Positions 39,622-51,281 of a stretch of 64,000 nucleotides of DNA are shown piece after piece. The notes beneath the pieces were generated by a model, which worked only from the letters and a program-made list of their open reading frames with translations, did no database searches and was not told where the DNA came from. Source of the stretch: Pyronema omphalodes (lineage: Eukaryota > Ascomycota > Pezizomycetes > Pezizales > Pyronemataceae); NCBI GenBank assembly GCA_024516155.1, contig JAJJXM010000036.1, positions 1 to 64,000 of the forward strand. The letters run 5' to 3'. Positions within the stretch are counted from its first letter, which is position 1; every line of letters starts with the position of its first letter. A program made the translations under genes and the position numbers.

Positions 39622-42600
39622 TTAATTATTAGAGGTAACCGCGTGCTCGTCCGTCGGGTCCAGCAGCGTCCCCCAGTCTGTTGTCAGCGTAGCAGATGTG
39701 TCCTCCTCAGCGGGGAGTTTACTGAACCTTGCGTGAGCCCACTCCACAGTCGCTATCTTGGTCTCTGAGATCATAGCGGACAGTGCTTTGGTTCCGGCGG
39801 TGGTATGTAAGATTGTCGGTAGTGTGAGGTGTCGTCGTCGTGGGATTTTCAGTGTACGTCGCAGTTCGGTCCGTTGGGAAGTGAAGTAGGGGCACGAGAG
39901 AATGAGATGTTTGGGGGATTGCGGAGGGTGAAGGGGGCATGAGCACAAGCGGGAGGGGTATTGGGCGGTGGGGGGATGAGCAAGGCAGTCCAAAAAATAA
40001 CCGTGTCCGGTTCGCAATCCCAAGATTGCGGTTGATAGTTTGCGTGGTAAGGCCGTGTAGGCATGGTCGAGGCGTCGACGGTGTGGGGCGTCATATGTTT
40101 TAAGTTTCGGCGCGGAGGAGTACCAGGTCGTCCAGTCTTGGATGTATTGATCGTGAATCTGTCGACGTATCCAGGACAGGGAGACCGGTAGCGAAGAGGG
40201 GGGAGTTAGGGTGGTTGCAGTTTTGGCAAGGAGGTCGGCTTGGTCATTCCCGGGTATATCGGTATGTCCTGGGACCCGATGTAAGGTGACGGATGTGTCT
40301 TTGGAACGGAGGGAGGAGGCGATGTCGTGTATAGCGCGGGCGAGCTCTTGGCCCGGACCATATGTTGTACGGGAGGCGTGGAGGATGGCCGCCTGGTTGT
40401 CTGTAAAGACGTGTATCCGGCGGCGTCGGAGGTGGTTGTGGGAGATGATTTTGTGGCACGTCTCGAGGCAGGCGTGAATTGCTCGTAGCTCGGCGTCGAA
40501 CACTTCCGTGGTCGTGCCCATGGGGATGGATTCGTTGACTTGACGGGGGAAACCTGAGGTGATGCAGTATCCGGCGCCTGTTTTTCCTTCGAGTTGGGAG
40601 CCGTCTGTATAGGCGATAATGTTGGTTTTGTCGTCACTCAGGTCGCGGATCAGCGAGAGGTGTTCGACGGCGGCTTCGGGTTTGGGGAGGGAGGATATCT
40701 TTATTCGTAGGGGTGAGCTTATCCACGGGGTGGGATTTGGGTGTGCCGTGTCCTCGATTACGTCGTCTGGTAATATCCACTGACCGACGGAGCGGAGCAT
40801 GCGAACGAGGCGCGAGGGGGCTTTCTGGGTGGTGTTCCAGGGGTAGTCATATTCGGACGGGTCACATATGGAGGTGGGGAAGTGGTTGGGCACGGGGAAG
40901 GAGGAAGGGCAGCGTCTAACTACGGGGTGGGAAGGGGGGAGGGAGAGGAGGCGGAGAACGTATTTGCGGCTGCGGCGTTGAAGGCGAACTGCGACGGGGG
41001 GTATGGCGGCTTCGTTGTGTAGGGCCACTATGGGGGTCGATGTGAATGCGTTTAGTATGCGGCGTAGGGCGGAGTTTTGTTGCGTTTGTAGTGTGCTGGC
41101 CAGTCCTTTTTGTCCATTCCACCAGATCTCAGAGCCAAAATCCGACCTAGAGGTTACACACGCTTGATGAAGTGTACGGGTCGCTGAGGGGGACAGACCT
41201 GTTTCGTGACGTACCAAACTTCGGAGGGCGTTGAGGGACCTAGCGGCGGCCGTCAGTCTTATTTTTACATGTTGGGAAAAGGAAAGTTTGCGATCAAAAT
41301 GTATGCCAATCCACCGGACCACGTCCTTGCTGCCTCCTTGACTCCCAGGGGTGACTATGGTGCCGTTAGGTAAGCGCACGTTTGTTGCTTCGCTGTGTTC
41401 ATCGATTCGCGACTTATGGAAGTGCAGCATCTCCGATTTGGAATCGTCGAATGCTACCGCGTTTGTCTGCGCCCAGTTGAATGCGGTGCGAGCGGCTGCT
41501 TCCAGGGCGCGCGCATTTTGTTCTCTCGTTCGTCCATGGGCCACCAAGGCAACGTCGTCTATATAGCTAGGGGTCCACAGGGTCGGGTGTTCGGATTGTA
41601 AGGCGTCAAAGAGGGGGCGAAGGTATATGAGGAAGAGTATTGGCGACGCGGGGGATCCCTGGGGAATGCCGGTTTGAATTGGTCGCTGTGAATCTGTTCT
41701 GCCGTCAAATGATAGGGCGGTTGTGCGGTCACTTAAGAATGAGGAACACCACGATATTACCGCCTGTGGGCAGCCGAGTGAGTGCATAGTTGCCAGTAAT
41801 CTGGCGGAGGAGACGTTATCGAAAGCTCCTCGTACATCTAAAAATAGGGCAGACGTCACGAAGCGATTTCCCGCGTTAACTTCTACCTCATGCGTCAGTG
41901 CCATCGCGGCATCAATTGCCGAGCGTTTTGGGCGCCCGCCAATCTGGTCCTTATGCAGGATGTCGTGCGACTCCGCCATAAGGCTGAGCCGGGTCGCCAT
42001 GAGTTTTTCTAGCACCTTGCCCAAGCAGTTGAGTAAGGCGATCGGGCGGTATGCCTTTATGGCGCTATAGTCCGGTTTGTTTGGTTTAGGTATCACCACC
42101 GTCGTGGCCTCTCGCCAGCTCCGCGGATGATATCCTTTCGTTCCTAAGGTTGAGTACAGGGCGTTGAAAACTTTGGGGACTGCATCGTACGCCTTCCTAA
42201 GGCACGCGAACGTGATGGAGTCCGGGCCGCGGGCTTTCTTGGGGGAGGATGTTGTGATAGCGGTACGAATTTCTTCGGGGGTGAATGTTTTCCAGGGGAG
42301 TTGGGGGTTGGGTCGTGAGGTGCGTGTGGGGGGGGCAGCTGGGGGGGGGAGGGAATAATGCTTGAAAGGCCTCTACCTTACTGTCGAAGTCGACGCATAC
42401 CTTCTCCATTCCTCCTACCTGTGTCTTGATCGGTGGTGTCAATTGAGCGCGGCGCGGGTTTGTATATCGGAAGGCCGCCCATATGTCTGGTCCTTCCACC
42501 GCGGCTAAGTATTCCTTCCACATGGAGTCCTTTGCATGTCGGACTTTCCTGTAGTGGGCGTTTCGAGACTGTTTGTATTCGGCGAAGTGTTGGGGAAGGC

Positions 42601-43624
42601 GGGTCTGTTTCCATCTCCTCCTGGCCCGGGTCATGTCTTTACGTGTCAGGCGTACCTCCTCCGTCCACCATCTCTTCGACCGCGGGGTTGGGGTGAGGGT
42701 AGGTGTTGATATCGTGGCGGCGGTTTGGATAGAGTCGCGAAGGAGGGCAGCCCATTCGTCGAGGTTCTCGGCGGAGGGGTTGGCTCGGAGGTGGGACCAC
42801 CGGGGGTAGGAAGCTTCGGTGAGGCGTTGCAATTCTTCGGTGAAGGTCTCCCAGTCCGTCTTGCGCCAGTTTAGTCGTGTAGTGTCGCCGGCGGTGTTGT
42901 GGTGGTCTGGGTGTAAGGAGTTGTTTTGGAAACGGATCACCTCGTGGTCCGATCCCGTGGCAATGCCGTCGTCAATGGCCCAAGAAGAAATTTCCCTTGC
43001 CATCGCCGGGGCTGCCAGAGTCAGGTCGAGGACCGAAGAGCCCGATCCGTCTCGATAGTGGTAAGTAGGAACGTCCGGGACGTTTACCAGTTGCCAGTGA
43101 TGGTCTTCCATCAGTTCCACCAGCACGTCTGCTCTCGCTGGTCTGCGTGCGTGGGAGTTCCACAGAGGGTGATGGGCATTGAGGTCCCCTGTGATCACGC
43201 AACGGTGGGGGAGAGTGAGGGGGGTAAGGGAGCGGGGGACGGTATATAATTTTGTTTGGGGGTCTTTTTCATTATAGATATTTAAGAGGTAAAAGGAGGG
43301 AATGAGTGTGGTGCTGACCTCGAGTACCTGGAGGTCAGGATCTCCGCTGACGTCCGGTCTTGGTGTGACTCGAACATGTGGGTTGAGGCGAGAGATCTAT
43401 GCAGCAGTGCGATTGACTTTGTGGTGGCTGCGGGGGGGAAGTAACAAAAGGAAATCTGGATGTGTGATTGCGTACCGGGGATCTTTAACGTTAATCTCTT
43501 GTACCAGCAATATGTCTATTTTGGATCCTGCTGAGTTCAGCAGTGTTGTTAGTGCGGTGGCGCTGCGATTCGTGTTACGTGACACGATGCGAAGGGTCGC
43601 CGCTGATGAGTTGTATCTATTCAT
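39622..43624 (-). pseudogene. T4 ORF2: endonuclease, RT and RNase H with two lesions
   Basis: About 1334 codons. Endonuclease: SRNTNRSA, LVQEIN, GDLNAHHPLWNS, SDHEVI. RT: PNKPDYSAIKAYRPIALLNC, FLDVRGAFDNVSSARL, GIPQGSPASP, YIDDVALVAH. RNase H: YTDGSQLEGKTGAGY, FDAELRAIHACLE, FTDNQAAI, GNDQADLLA, then CSCPLHPPQSPKHLILSC. Lesions against T6: a TAT-to-TAG nonsense codon at about 43397-43399 in the endonuclease, and a one-base gain in the G-run 42341-42349 (nine G here, eight in T6) that shifts the frame before RT. Otherwise open. Overlaps ORF1 by ATGAATAG. Confidence 0.9.
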
Positions 43625-45528
43625 CAGCGGTCATGGTGGTGTCGGCGATGGGGTTTATTTCGGCGGGGATGGCGTCTAGGGGTGTTGTCTCCGGGCGAGT
43701 CTTCTGCCAGGCTTCCCTGACGACGTTCACTTTGACGGGGCAGCGGGTGCTGTATGCGTCTTGGTGGACGTCTGTGAGGCCAGCGGCGACACAATTGGCA
43801 CACTTGTAGAGGGTGTGTTGACATTTGCGGCCCTGGATTGTGGGACACTGGCCGCATTGGTGATAGTCGGTGGGGTGAGGGGCGGCGCATATCGCGCAAG
43901 CGGGGCCATTGTCAGCTGGGCAGATTGCATGATGATGTCCAAATTTCTGGCACCTGCGGCATTGGTCAATGGAACGGGCGGTGAAGAATTCTGTCACCTT
44001 GCGTTGTTCGAATAATACTGTCACCTTTGTTCTCTTGAGGAGGTTGTATTCCTCGCTGGACTTCAGTGCGATCATCACACTGGAGGCGGTCTTACCAACA
44101 CGCTTGTCCGGGTGAGAGATGTACCTTGGGGGTTGTGTCAGGCGTACTTCGTGGTTCGTCTCGATTTCTTGCTGCAATTTTTGCATACCCTCGGCGGTGT
44201 CCTCGTAGTAGTCCGTGGGGATTCCGTGGACTGCCAGCTTATACCATTTTTCGTTAAGTCGGGGGGGCAAGAGGTTCGGGTGGACTGTGCAGGCAGCGGC
44301 GTGGATAACAGAGAGGTGGGGGGTGAGATCGGTAATGGATGTGTTCGGGGAGGGGGTAAGCATGAGGCTTCCTGCCATATTTTTCCTAACCGTTATGATG
44401 TTTCCTTCCACCTTCGCCTTGTGTAGGGCTTCGTTGATAGCTAATCCAATGGCGATCTTAGAGCTATCGGGCAGGGCACGGGGGTCAGGGCAGGGGATCA
44501 CAATGTCTTGGACGCGGGGGGGGGTTCTTGCGTTGGGGGTTGGGTTTGGTGGTCTTAGGGGGGGTCTTTGATGGGGCAGCGGTTTTCTCTTTGAACAACT
44601 TGGTGGCCGCGGGTATTGGTCCTTGCCACGGTTCGTTCGCTTGGGGTGGGGGAGGGGGTAGGTGAGGGGGAGGAGTGAGCTCGTTCTTCCGGAGTTCAGC
44701 TTCGGCGTTCAAGCACCTCTGCTTCCAGTACTCGGCTTCGCTGAGGCGGGGGGCATGTTTGGAGGGTAAATCGAGAGGGGCGTTAACGGGTTGGGTATCG
44801 GGGCTGGTGGTCTCGAGGGGGGTGGGGGATGCGGAGACGGGGGTGGGGGACACGGCGGTAGCTGTTCCTTTCGGTAGGAGGGACGGGGCGAGGAGTTGGA
44901 CGGCGTCGTAGATGGATTGGAGGAGGGACTGGTTCTTGTTGATTGTCTTGAACGCTTTGTTGATTCTGTCGTTGGTTGTCTGGTCGGCGTGACGAAACAT
45001 GTCCGCGGTGGTAGCAAGATTGTGGTGGAGGACGTCGATGGATTGAGCGAGGTCGGCGTTCCTGGGAGGTGTGGCGTTAATCGGAGCGGTGTCGGGGTGG
45101 AGTCGTTTGACTAGTGCAGGAACGGGGGTGGAGTCTTCGGCGATATGGGTGATAGTATGGGCAGTGGAGGCGGCGGGGCGTTTTTTCTGTTTTCCGGTGG
45201 TTTGTTGGATGGAGTATTTAGGGTCATTGTTGCTCAGTTGATCGGGGGTGTCGGAGTTTTCGGGGAGGGGTTTTTTGTTGTGGGGTGTTTTGGGTGGGGC
45301 GTTGGTGGGGTTGCGAGAAGTTGGCGTTGGGGAGCTGTCTCGGGGGGACGCGTCGTAGTCGCTGGAATCCTCGCTGACGTCAGAGCACGTGTCTACGTAC
45401 ATCTCAACGTGGGACGCGTCGGACTCGTGCGGCTCTGCGTTAGCGCGTTTTTCTTTCGCGAGCGCTCGAGGGGGCGCTTTGTCGGGGGGGAGGGGCTGTT
45501 TCTCAACAGCGGAGGATCGGGTGGGCAT
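43617..45528 (-). pseudogene. T4 ORF1: family-B gag-like protein, one frameshift
   Basis: It starts MPTRSSAVEKQPLPPDKAPP. The N-terminal half is Ser/Thr/Pro-rich with an acidic CSDVSEDSSDYDAS. The C-terminal half has the middle domain (DSSKIAIGLAINEALHKAKV...YNLLKRTKVTVLFEQRKVTE) and the zinc cluster CRRCQKFGHHHAIC, CAICAAPHPTDYHQC and following Cys pairs. The two halves are in different frames, joined at the G-run 44516-44524. The same layout as T2 ORF1, but the sequences are largely different in the N-terminal half. Confidence 0.85.
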
Positions 45529-45811
45529 CGGAAGTTCGGAATAAGTTGTTTCTGCGGTAGCGACACGGAATCCGCGATTGAAATGATGGTTGTTGATGTG
45601 GGTGGAGGGTGGTGTTGATGGAACCGGTTCGCGGGGCTTTTCTCAGGGGCCCGAAAACTCTTTTTCGTTGAAAACTCAACGAAAAAGAGAGGGCCTGATC
45701 TGGAAATGCTGCGAACAGGTAATTCGGGGCTGCCGAACAATAATCCGCGATAAAATCTTGCGATTTCGGCGTGGTTGTTGAAAAGGCAGGGGGGGGGTCG
45801 CTCTTTGCTGG
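45529..45811 (-). other. T4 5' leader
   Basis: No gene. The RNA start reads CCCAGCAAAGAGCGACC, then a C-run, TGCCTTTTCAACAACCACGCC. It differs from the A leader in detail but keeps the same order of motifs. Confidence 0.6.
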
Positions 45812-46403
45812 GTCGTTGTTCTCCATTTGGCAAGCGTACGTTTGTGGCATCGGTGAGTGTGTCTGTGCGGGAGCGGTGAAAGTGCAGCAGCTCCGATTTC
45901 GAACCGTCGAATGCTACGGCGTTTGTTCGGGACCATTCGAAGGCGGTGCGAGCCGCGACTTCCAGTTCGCGGGCATTCTCTTCTCTGGTACGCCCGTGCG
46001 CAACGAGAGCTACGTCGTCCATGTAGCTCGGGGTCCATAACGTGGGGTGAGTCGTTTGTAGTTTGTCGAATAGAGGGCGCAGGTAGATGAGGAAGAGGAT
46101 GGGGGACGCCGGGGAACCTTGGGGGATGCCCGTCCTAATGGGTCGCTGTATGTCTGTTCGTCCGTCGAATGATAGGGCTGTTGTTCTGTCGCTTAGGAAA
46201 GTCGAACACCAGGAGACAACTGCGGTTGGGCAGCCCAGTGTACGCATTGTTGTGAGGAGGCACGCGGAGGAGACATTGTCGAAGGCTCCTCGCACATCTA
46301 AAAATAGCGCGGAGGTCACCATGCTGCGCCCCGCATTCGCTTCGACCTCGTGCGTTAGGGCCATTGCAGCCTCGATAGCCGAGCGTTTGGGGCGCCCGCA
46401 TAT
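45812..46403 (-). pseudogene. T5: family-B RT fragment
   Basis: It covers the RT palm only: MALTHEVEANAGRSMVTSAL, FLDVRGAFDNVSS, GIPQGSPASPILFLIYL, YMDDVALVAHGRTREENARE and FDGSKSELLHF, to VRLPNG. It is bounded on the left by the T4 leader and on the right by the P5 leader. Diverged from T4 and T6, so an independent copy. Neither domain ends nor a tail remain. Confidence 0.82.
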
Positions 46404-46532
46404 CTTCGGATTCGGATTCGCAGCACTCTGTTACGTTATTCTCTGAATTTTTAGGGAATTCTACGTCGTTTTTGTTGACTTTTGTCGCAAAATCAGAGTT
46501 TTCACGAGTTCTGGCTTACCCCACCTCACGAA

Positions 46533-47948
46533 ATGTCGCCAAAACAACGACAGAACAACGCCCAACGATCGAAACCGTCCGAAAACGCGTATAACGTTCT
46601 AGCCGACCCTCCTCATGATGGATCCAATCCTACTTTTGATGGAAGAGATGGAAAAGTTGATGAAGTTGATGGAAACTTCGCTGGAAAGCCCTTCCAGAGC
46701 GTGGTCTTGGCAGGATCACCAGTTCCTTCGGCTTCAACAAAGCAGCAACAGGCGACAACTGAACACAGCCGGTTCAGTAACTACCGCCGCTTGTGTGTAT
46801 CTGCGATTAATGAGGCAGTCGCAGCTGATGACAACTATGTCACCCTGGATCAGCTGTTCCATGACAACTACGCCGAACTCACTGGAGCCAACTTCCTGGG
46901 GCTACAACAGATCCACCGGGATACACAGCGACGCTTCAATACCCTCGATGAATCCATGCGCAACAACAACGATGCGATACACGGCAGATTCGACGTCATG
47001 ATGACGAAATTCAACGATCTGCTCTTCGAAAACGCGACACTGCGCACAGCATACGACTCTACACAGGCAGAAACAGCTGCTCTCAAGGCTGCTGTGGACG
47101 CCCTGACGAAGAAAATCGACGAACAGCAACAAGGCTTTTCGGCGCCCCCCTCACCGAACCTCACGGCCTCTTCCTCAGCGATGGAAGAGATGACTATGCA
47201 ACTGTCCGTCGTCCAACATGACATTCAGGATGTCCTGGACGCTGTCCGCAACCCTCCTGGCAAGAGAAAGCGAAGGGGAAGCGACCAGAACACCGAACCC
47301 ACCTCACCAACGACCAGAGCACCGGTCAACCACAAACCGAGAGCTGCATCACCGGTGCGAAGCCTGATGCACTCGAAACATGCGACTACCGCCGCCCAGG
47401 ACAAGCTTGATGCCCTCAAGCCTATGTCCCCCCTACCTCTCCTCGCGATCACGTCAACCGATGCGACACCGGAACCTCACCCTGACAGTTCATCTGCTCA
47501 GGACACACCTCTACCCGACGCCCCAAGCACTGCCCCTGCTGAGACGAACGGATGGAAGACTGTGGAGGCGAAGGCTACGCAGAAGAAGAAGATGAAAGCG
47601 CAGGAGACGAGACCTACGGCAGCAACACCCAGCAAGACCCCTACAACGAAGAATGGTGGAAGGGGAAAGAATACCCACCAACCCAGACAGACAACCCCCT
47701 CCGCAAAGAAGACTTGGGCAGAAGTCGTCAAGAGCGGAGGCATCAACGTCCAGATTGTGCTTGGGAATGGCAATCTTGGACTTACAACACCACCGACAAG
47801 AAGGGGAGAGAGGCGAGGCGGGGCAGCGAGAAGGCTGAGGAAGAAGGAGGGAGAAGGGGAGAGAGGGGAGGAGAAGAGGGGCAGGGCGGGCCCGGGTGTT
47901 TCAAAGGGCAAAGAGTCAGGAGACACCGGCGCAACAGGCGACAACTGA
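46533..47948 (+). CDS. P5 ORF1, nearly complete (about 471 codons)
   Basis: ATG 46533. All parts are present: the N terminus, FLGLQQIHRDTQRRF, the coiled coil, EEMTMQLSVVQHDIQDVL, GKRKRRGSDQN, the linker, KKTWAEVVKSGG, NVQIVLGNGNLGL, and most of the Arg/Glu/Gly tail. The normal last residues are replaced by ATGDN because the duplication junction (47930/47931) falls just before the end. So the protein is full-length apart from ~25 C-terminal residues. No zinc knuckle. Whether it is transcribed is unknown. Confidence 0.68.
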   Translation: MSPKQRQNNAQRSKPSENAYNVLADPPHDGSNPTFDGRDGKVDEVDGNFAGKPFQSVVLAGSPVPSASTKQQQATTEHSRFSNYRRLCVSAINEAVAADDNYVTLDQLFHDNYAELTGANFLGLQQIHRDTQRRFNTLDESMRNNNDAIHGRFDVMMTKFNDLLFENATLRTAYDSTQAETAALKAAVDALTKKIDEQQQGFSAPPSPNLTASSSAMEEMTMQLSVVQHDIQDVLDAVRNPPGKRKRRGSDQNTEPTSPTTRAPVNHKPRAASPVRSLMHSKHATTAAQDKLDALKPMSPLPLLAITSTDATPEPHPDSSSAQDTPLPDAPSTAPAETNGWKTVEAKATQKKKMKAQETRPTAATPSKTPTTKNGGRGKNTHQPRQTTPSAKKTWAEVVKSGGINVQIVLGNGNLGLTTPPTRRGERRGGAARRLRKKEGEGERGEEKRGRAGPGVSKGKESGDTGATGDN

Positions 47949-48692
47949 ACACAGCCGGTTCAGTAACTACCGTCGCTTGTGTGTATCTGCGATTAATGAG
48001 GCAGTCGCAGCTGATGACAACTATGTCACCCTGGATCAGCTGTTCCATGACAACTACGCCGAACTCACTGGAGCCAACTTCCTGGGGATACAACAGATCC
48101 ACCGGGATACACAGCGACGCTTCAATACCCTCGATGAATCCATGCGCAACAACAACGATGCGATACACGGCAGATTCGACGTCATGATGACGAAATTCAA
48201 CGATCTGCTCTTCGAAAACGCGACGCTGCGCACAGCATACGACTCTACACAGGCAGAAACAGCAGCTCTCAAGGCTGCTGTGGACGCCCTGACGAAGAAA
48301 ATCGACGAACAGCAACAAGTCATTTCGGCGCCCCCCTCACCGAACCTCACGGCCTCTTCCTCAGCGATGGAAGAGATGACTATGCAACTGTCCGTCGTCC
48401 AACATGGCATTCAGGATGTCCTGGACGCTGTGCGCAACCCTCCTGGCAACAGAAAGCGAAGGGGAAGCGACCAGAACACCGAACCCACCTCACCAACGAC
48501 CAGAGCACCGGTCAACCACAAACCGAGAGCTGCATCACCGGTGCGAAGCCTGATGCACTCGAAACATGCGACTACCGCCGCCCAGGACAAGCTTGATGCC
48601 CTCAAGCCTATGTCCCCCCTACCTCTCCTCGCGATCACGTCAACCGATGCGACACCGGAACCTCACCCTGACAGTTCATCTGCTCAGGACAC
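47931..48692 (+). repeat. Duplicated ORF1 segment of P5
   Basis: A direct repeat of 46745-47506 (762 bp each). It encodes QQATTEHSRFSNYRR through the coil, the basic patch (GNRKRRGSDQN, with K to N) and SSSAQDT. It has no start codon of its own. Read through from the P5 tail frame it looks like a second ORF, but that is an effect of the junction. Confidence 0.85.
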
Positions 48693-49480
48693 TTATTTAT
48701 TTATTTATTTATTTATTAACTCATACACGCATCCAACCGTAAGGTTATGGCGGCATCTACAGTAAATACAAAATTAAGAAACCCGGGTGTTAGGCCAAGC
48801 TCTCACTGGGTATGCCCCAGAGCTTGTCGTTAGGGTGTGGGGTTGTAGACCCCCAAGTCTCGTTGTGCTTTTGTTCGTCAAGCGTCGTCTGTTCCAGGAG
48901 CCCTGTACGCTCGGAGGCCACCTCGCCGGGTCGTTCCCCCATTTCCTCCACCCTTCCCCTCCCTTTTTTAACCGTTTTTCCACCTTTATTTCCTCCACAA
49001 AGCAAAAACAAACAAGCAAAAAGAAAAGAAAAGAAGATATAACTCCCCCGGGTCAACGCCCCCCCATCGCACCTCTCTCCCCTGTGCCACTACCCTACTC
49101 TACGTCCCTCCCCTCGCCCTTCACCACGCTCCTCCCTCTCGGCTCGCCAGCCATCCATCGTCCCACTCCGTCCACTTCTCTCCGCGTCACCATCTCGTAC
49201 TCGCCTCATTCGTGCTCCTCCCGTCCGTCTCCACCGCGTCTCTCCTCTCCCTCGACTCCTCGCCTCACTTTCATTCCCGTTTCAAAAAGAAAAAACACAA
49301 GACTCCATTCTCCACAACAACCACGCCTCCGCTCTCCCAGTCTCCCGTCTCCACTCTCTCCTCGTCATCGTCCGCTTCCTCCATCTCCCCTCTCCCTCGT
49401 CTCGCTCTCCGCGCTCGCCTCCCGCTTCTCCCTCCCTCCGTCCTCCTCCTACTTCTTTTTATTATTATTTTTTTTTTTTT

Positions 49481-49962
49481 TTAATTATTAGAGGTAACCG
49501 CGTGCTCGTCCGTCAGGTCCAGCAGCGTCCACAAGTCTGTTGTCAGCGTAACAGATGTGTCCTCCTCAGCGGGGAGTTTACTTAACCTTGCGTGAGCCCA
49601 CTCCGCAGTCGCTATCTTGGTCTCTGAGATCATAGCGGACAGTGCTTTGGTTCCGGCGGTGGTATGTAAGATTGTCGGTAGTGTGAGGTGTCGTCGTCGT
49701 GGGATTTTCAGTGTACGTCGCAGTTCGGTCCGTTGGGAAGTGAAGTAGGGGCACGAGAGAATGAGATGTTTGGGGGATTGCGGAGGGTGAAGGGGGCATG
49801 AGCACAAGCGGGAGGGGTATTGGGCGGTGGGGGGATGAGCAAGGCAGTCCAAAAAATAACCGTGTCCGGTTCGCAATCCCAACATTGCGGTTGATAGTTT
49901 GCGTGGTAGGGCCGTGTAGGCATGGTCGAGGCGTCGACGGTGTGGGGCGTCGTATGTTTTAA
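49481..49962 (-). pseudogene. T6 ORF2, C-terminal piece
   Basis: It reads from YDAPHRRRLDHAYTALPRKL through CSCPLHPPQSPKHLILSC to AVTSNN and a stop that merges into the A-run. It is cut by the P6 tail at 49962. The region continues in frame at 51282. Confidence 0.85.
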
Positions 49963-51268
49963 TGTTTGTTTGTTTGTTTGTTCTCTCATTACTTGTTTGC
50001 AACCCGAAGGTTATGACAAGGGACAGATAAATACAAAAGAGAAGAAGAAAGAAATGTAAAAGCAAAAACCCAGTCTCCACCTCTACCAGTCTCCTCCTCT
50101 TGATCGTTGTGGTTGTGGGGTCTGTCCCCACTGTATACTACGGGGGTTTCTTGTCCAAGCGCGTCTGATGTTCCAAGTGCCCTGCTTGCACAGAGGCCGC
50201 CTCGCCGGGCTCCTCCCTTTCCTCCTCCCTTCCCCTCCCATTTTTAACCATTTTTCCTCCTTTATTTCCTCCACAAAGCAAAAACAAAACCAAAGCAAAG
50301 TTAAACAGCCGCCGGGCCACCCGTGCCCCCACTCTCCTCTCCTCTCTCCCCTCCTCCGCTGGTGTCTCCTGACTCTTTGCCCTTTGAGACACCCGGGCCC
50401 GCCCTGCCCCTCTTCTCCTCCCCTCTCTCCCCTTCTCCTTGGTTCGGTGAGGGGGGCGCCGAAATGACTTGTTGCTGTTCGTCGATTTTCCTCGTCAGGG
50501 CGTCCACAGCAGCCTTGAGAGCTGCTGTTTCTGCCTGTGTAGAGTCGTAGGTTGCGCGCAGCTTCGTGTTTTCGTCCATCAGAATGTTGAATTTCGTCAT
50601 CATGACGTCGAATCTGAGGCGCATCGCATCGCTGTTGTTGCGTATGGTGTCATCGAGGGTATTGAAGCGACGCTGTGTGTCCTGATGGATCTGTTGTATC
50701 CCCAGGAAGCTGGCTCCAGTGACTTCGGGGTAGCTGTCATAAAACAGTTGGTCAAGGGAGGCATAATTGTCATCAACCAGGGCTGCCTTATTAATGGCAG
50801 ATACAATATTGCGACGGTATGTACTGAACCGGCTTTGGTCAGTTGTCGCTTGTTGCTGGTGTGTTGAAGCTGAAGGAACTGGTGATCCTGCCAAGACCAC
50901 GCTCTGAAAGGGTTTTCCAGCGAAGTTTCCATCAACTTCATCAACTTTTCCATCTCTTCCATCGAAAGTAGGATTAGATCCATCATGAGGAAGGTCGGCT
51001 AGAACATTGTACGCGTTTCCGGACCGTTTCGATCGTTGGGCGTTGTTCTGTCGTTGTTTTGGCGACATTTCGTGAGGTGGGGTAAGCCAAAACTCGTGAA
51101 AACTCTGATTTTGCGACAGAAGTCAACAAAAACAACGTAGAATTCCCTGAAGATTCAGAGAATAACGTAACAGAGTGCTGCGAATCCGAATCCGATGAGA
51201 AAACCGGGGGTTTCGGTGCTCGTTGTTGAGAATGCAGGGGGGGGGGTCGCCGTTGCCGTGTGGTGTGT
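49963..51268 (-). mobile_element. P6: P element with internal deletion, A-II 3' end
   Basis: Perfect 13-bp target duplication TCGTATGTTTTAA at 49950-49962 and 51269-51281; the unoccupied site is in T8 at 63656-63668. Tail (CAAA)n at about 49963-49981, hairpin AACC-TTCG-GGTT at 50001-50012, and a terminal module almost identical to T2 and T7. The leader ends at 51268 (CACCACACGGCAACGGCG). About 1.3 kb. The cleanest evidence here for insertion of a P element by an A-II RT in trans (inference). Confidence 0.9.
50301..51068 (-). CDS. P6 ORF1, internally deleted (255 aa)
   Basis: ATG 51068. The N-terminal half is complete through the coil to EQQQVISAPPSPN. It then jumps in frame to QGEGERGEEKRGRAGPG and the normal C-terminal tail ending GGTGGPAAV. 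The basic patch, linker and KKTWAEVV part are missing. The frame stays open on both sides of the deletion, so a shortened coil-plus-tail protein could still be made. P2 has a different deletion in the same region. Confidence 0.68.
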   Translation of the reverse strand: MSPKQRQNNAQRSKRSGNAYNVLADLPHDGSNPTFDGRDGKVDEVDGNFAGKPFQSVVLAGSPVPSASTHQQQATTDQSRFSTYRRNIVSAINKAALVDDNYASLDQLFYDSYPEVTGASFLGIQQIHQDTQRRFNTLDDTIRNNSDAMRLRFDVMMTKFNILMDENTKLRATYDSTQAETAALKAAVDALTRKIDEQQQVISAPPSPNQGEGERGEEKRGRAGPGVSKGKESGDTSGGGERGEESGGTGGPAAV

Positions 51269-51281
51269 TCGTATGTTTTAA

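Larger units (their letters stand above)
38837..45811 (-). mobile_element. T4: near-complete family-B LINE, about 7.0 kb
   Basis: Leader from about 45811, ORF1 (43617-45528), ORF2 (39622-43624), 3' untranslated region, and (TAAA)n-type tail at 38837-38860. Hairpin AACC-TTAC-GGTT (minus strand) at 38876-38887. A 15-nt A-run (T 39609-39623) begins within the ORF2 stop codon. The left flank is P4 and the right flank is a different family-B RT fragment (T5). No target duplication is recognised. It supplies empty sites for P6 (one mismatch, about 40091) and T7 (41073-41088). Confidence 0.85.
46404..48692 (+). mobile_element. P5: P element with an internal tandem duplication
   Basis: The leader lacks its first ~50 nt (starts ATCTTCGGATTCGG). 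ORF1 runs 46533 to about 47930, then the sequence jumps back: 47931-48692 repeats 46745-47506 over 762 bp without length change and with few differences. There is no P 3' module; the copy stops at 48692, where the T6 tail begins. The left neighbour is T5. Confidence 0.82.
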
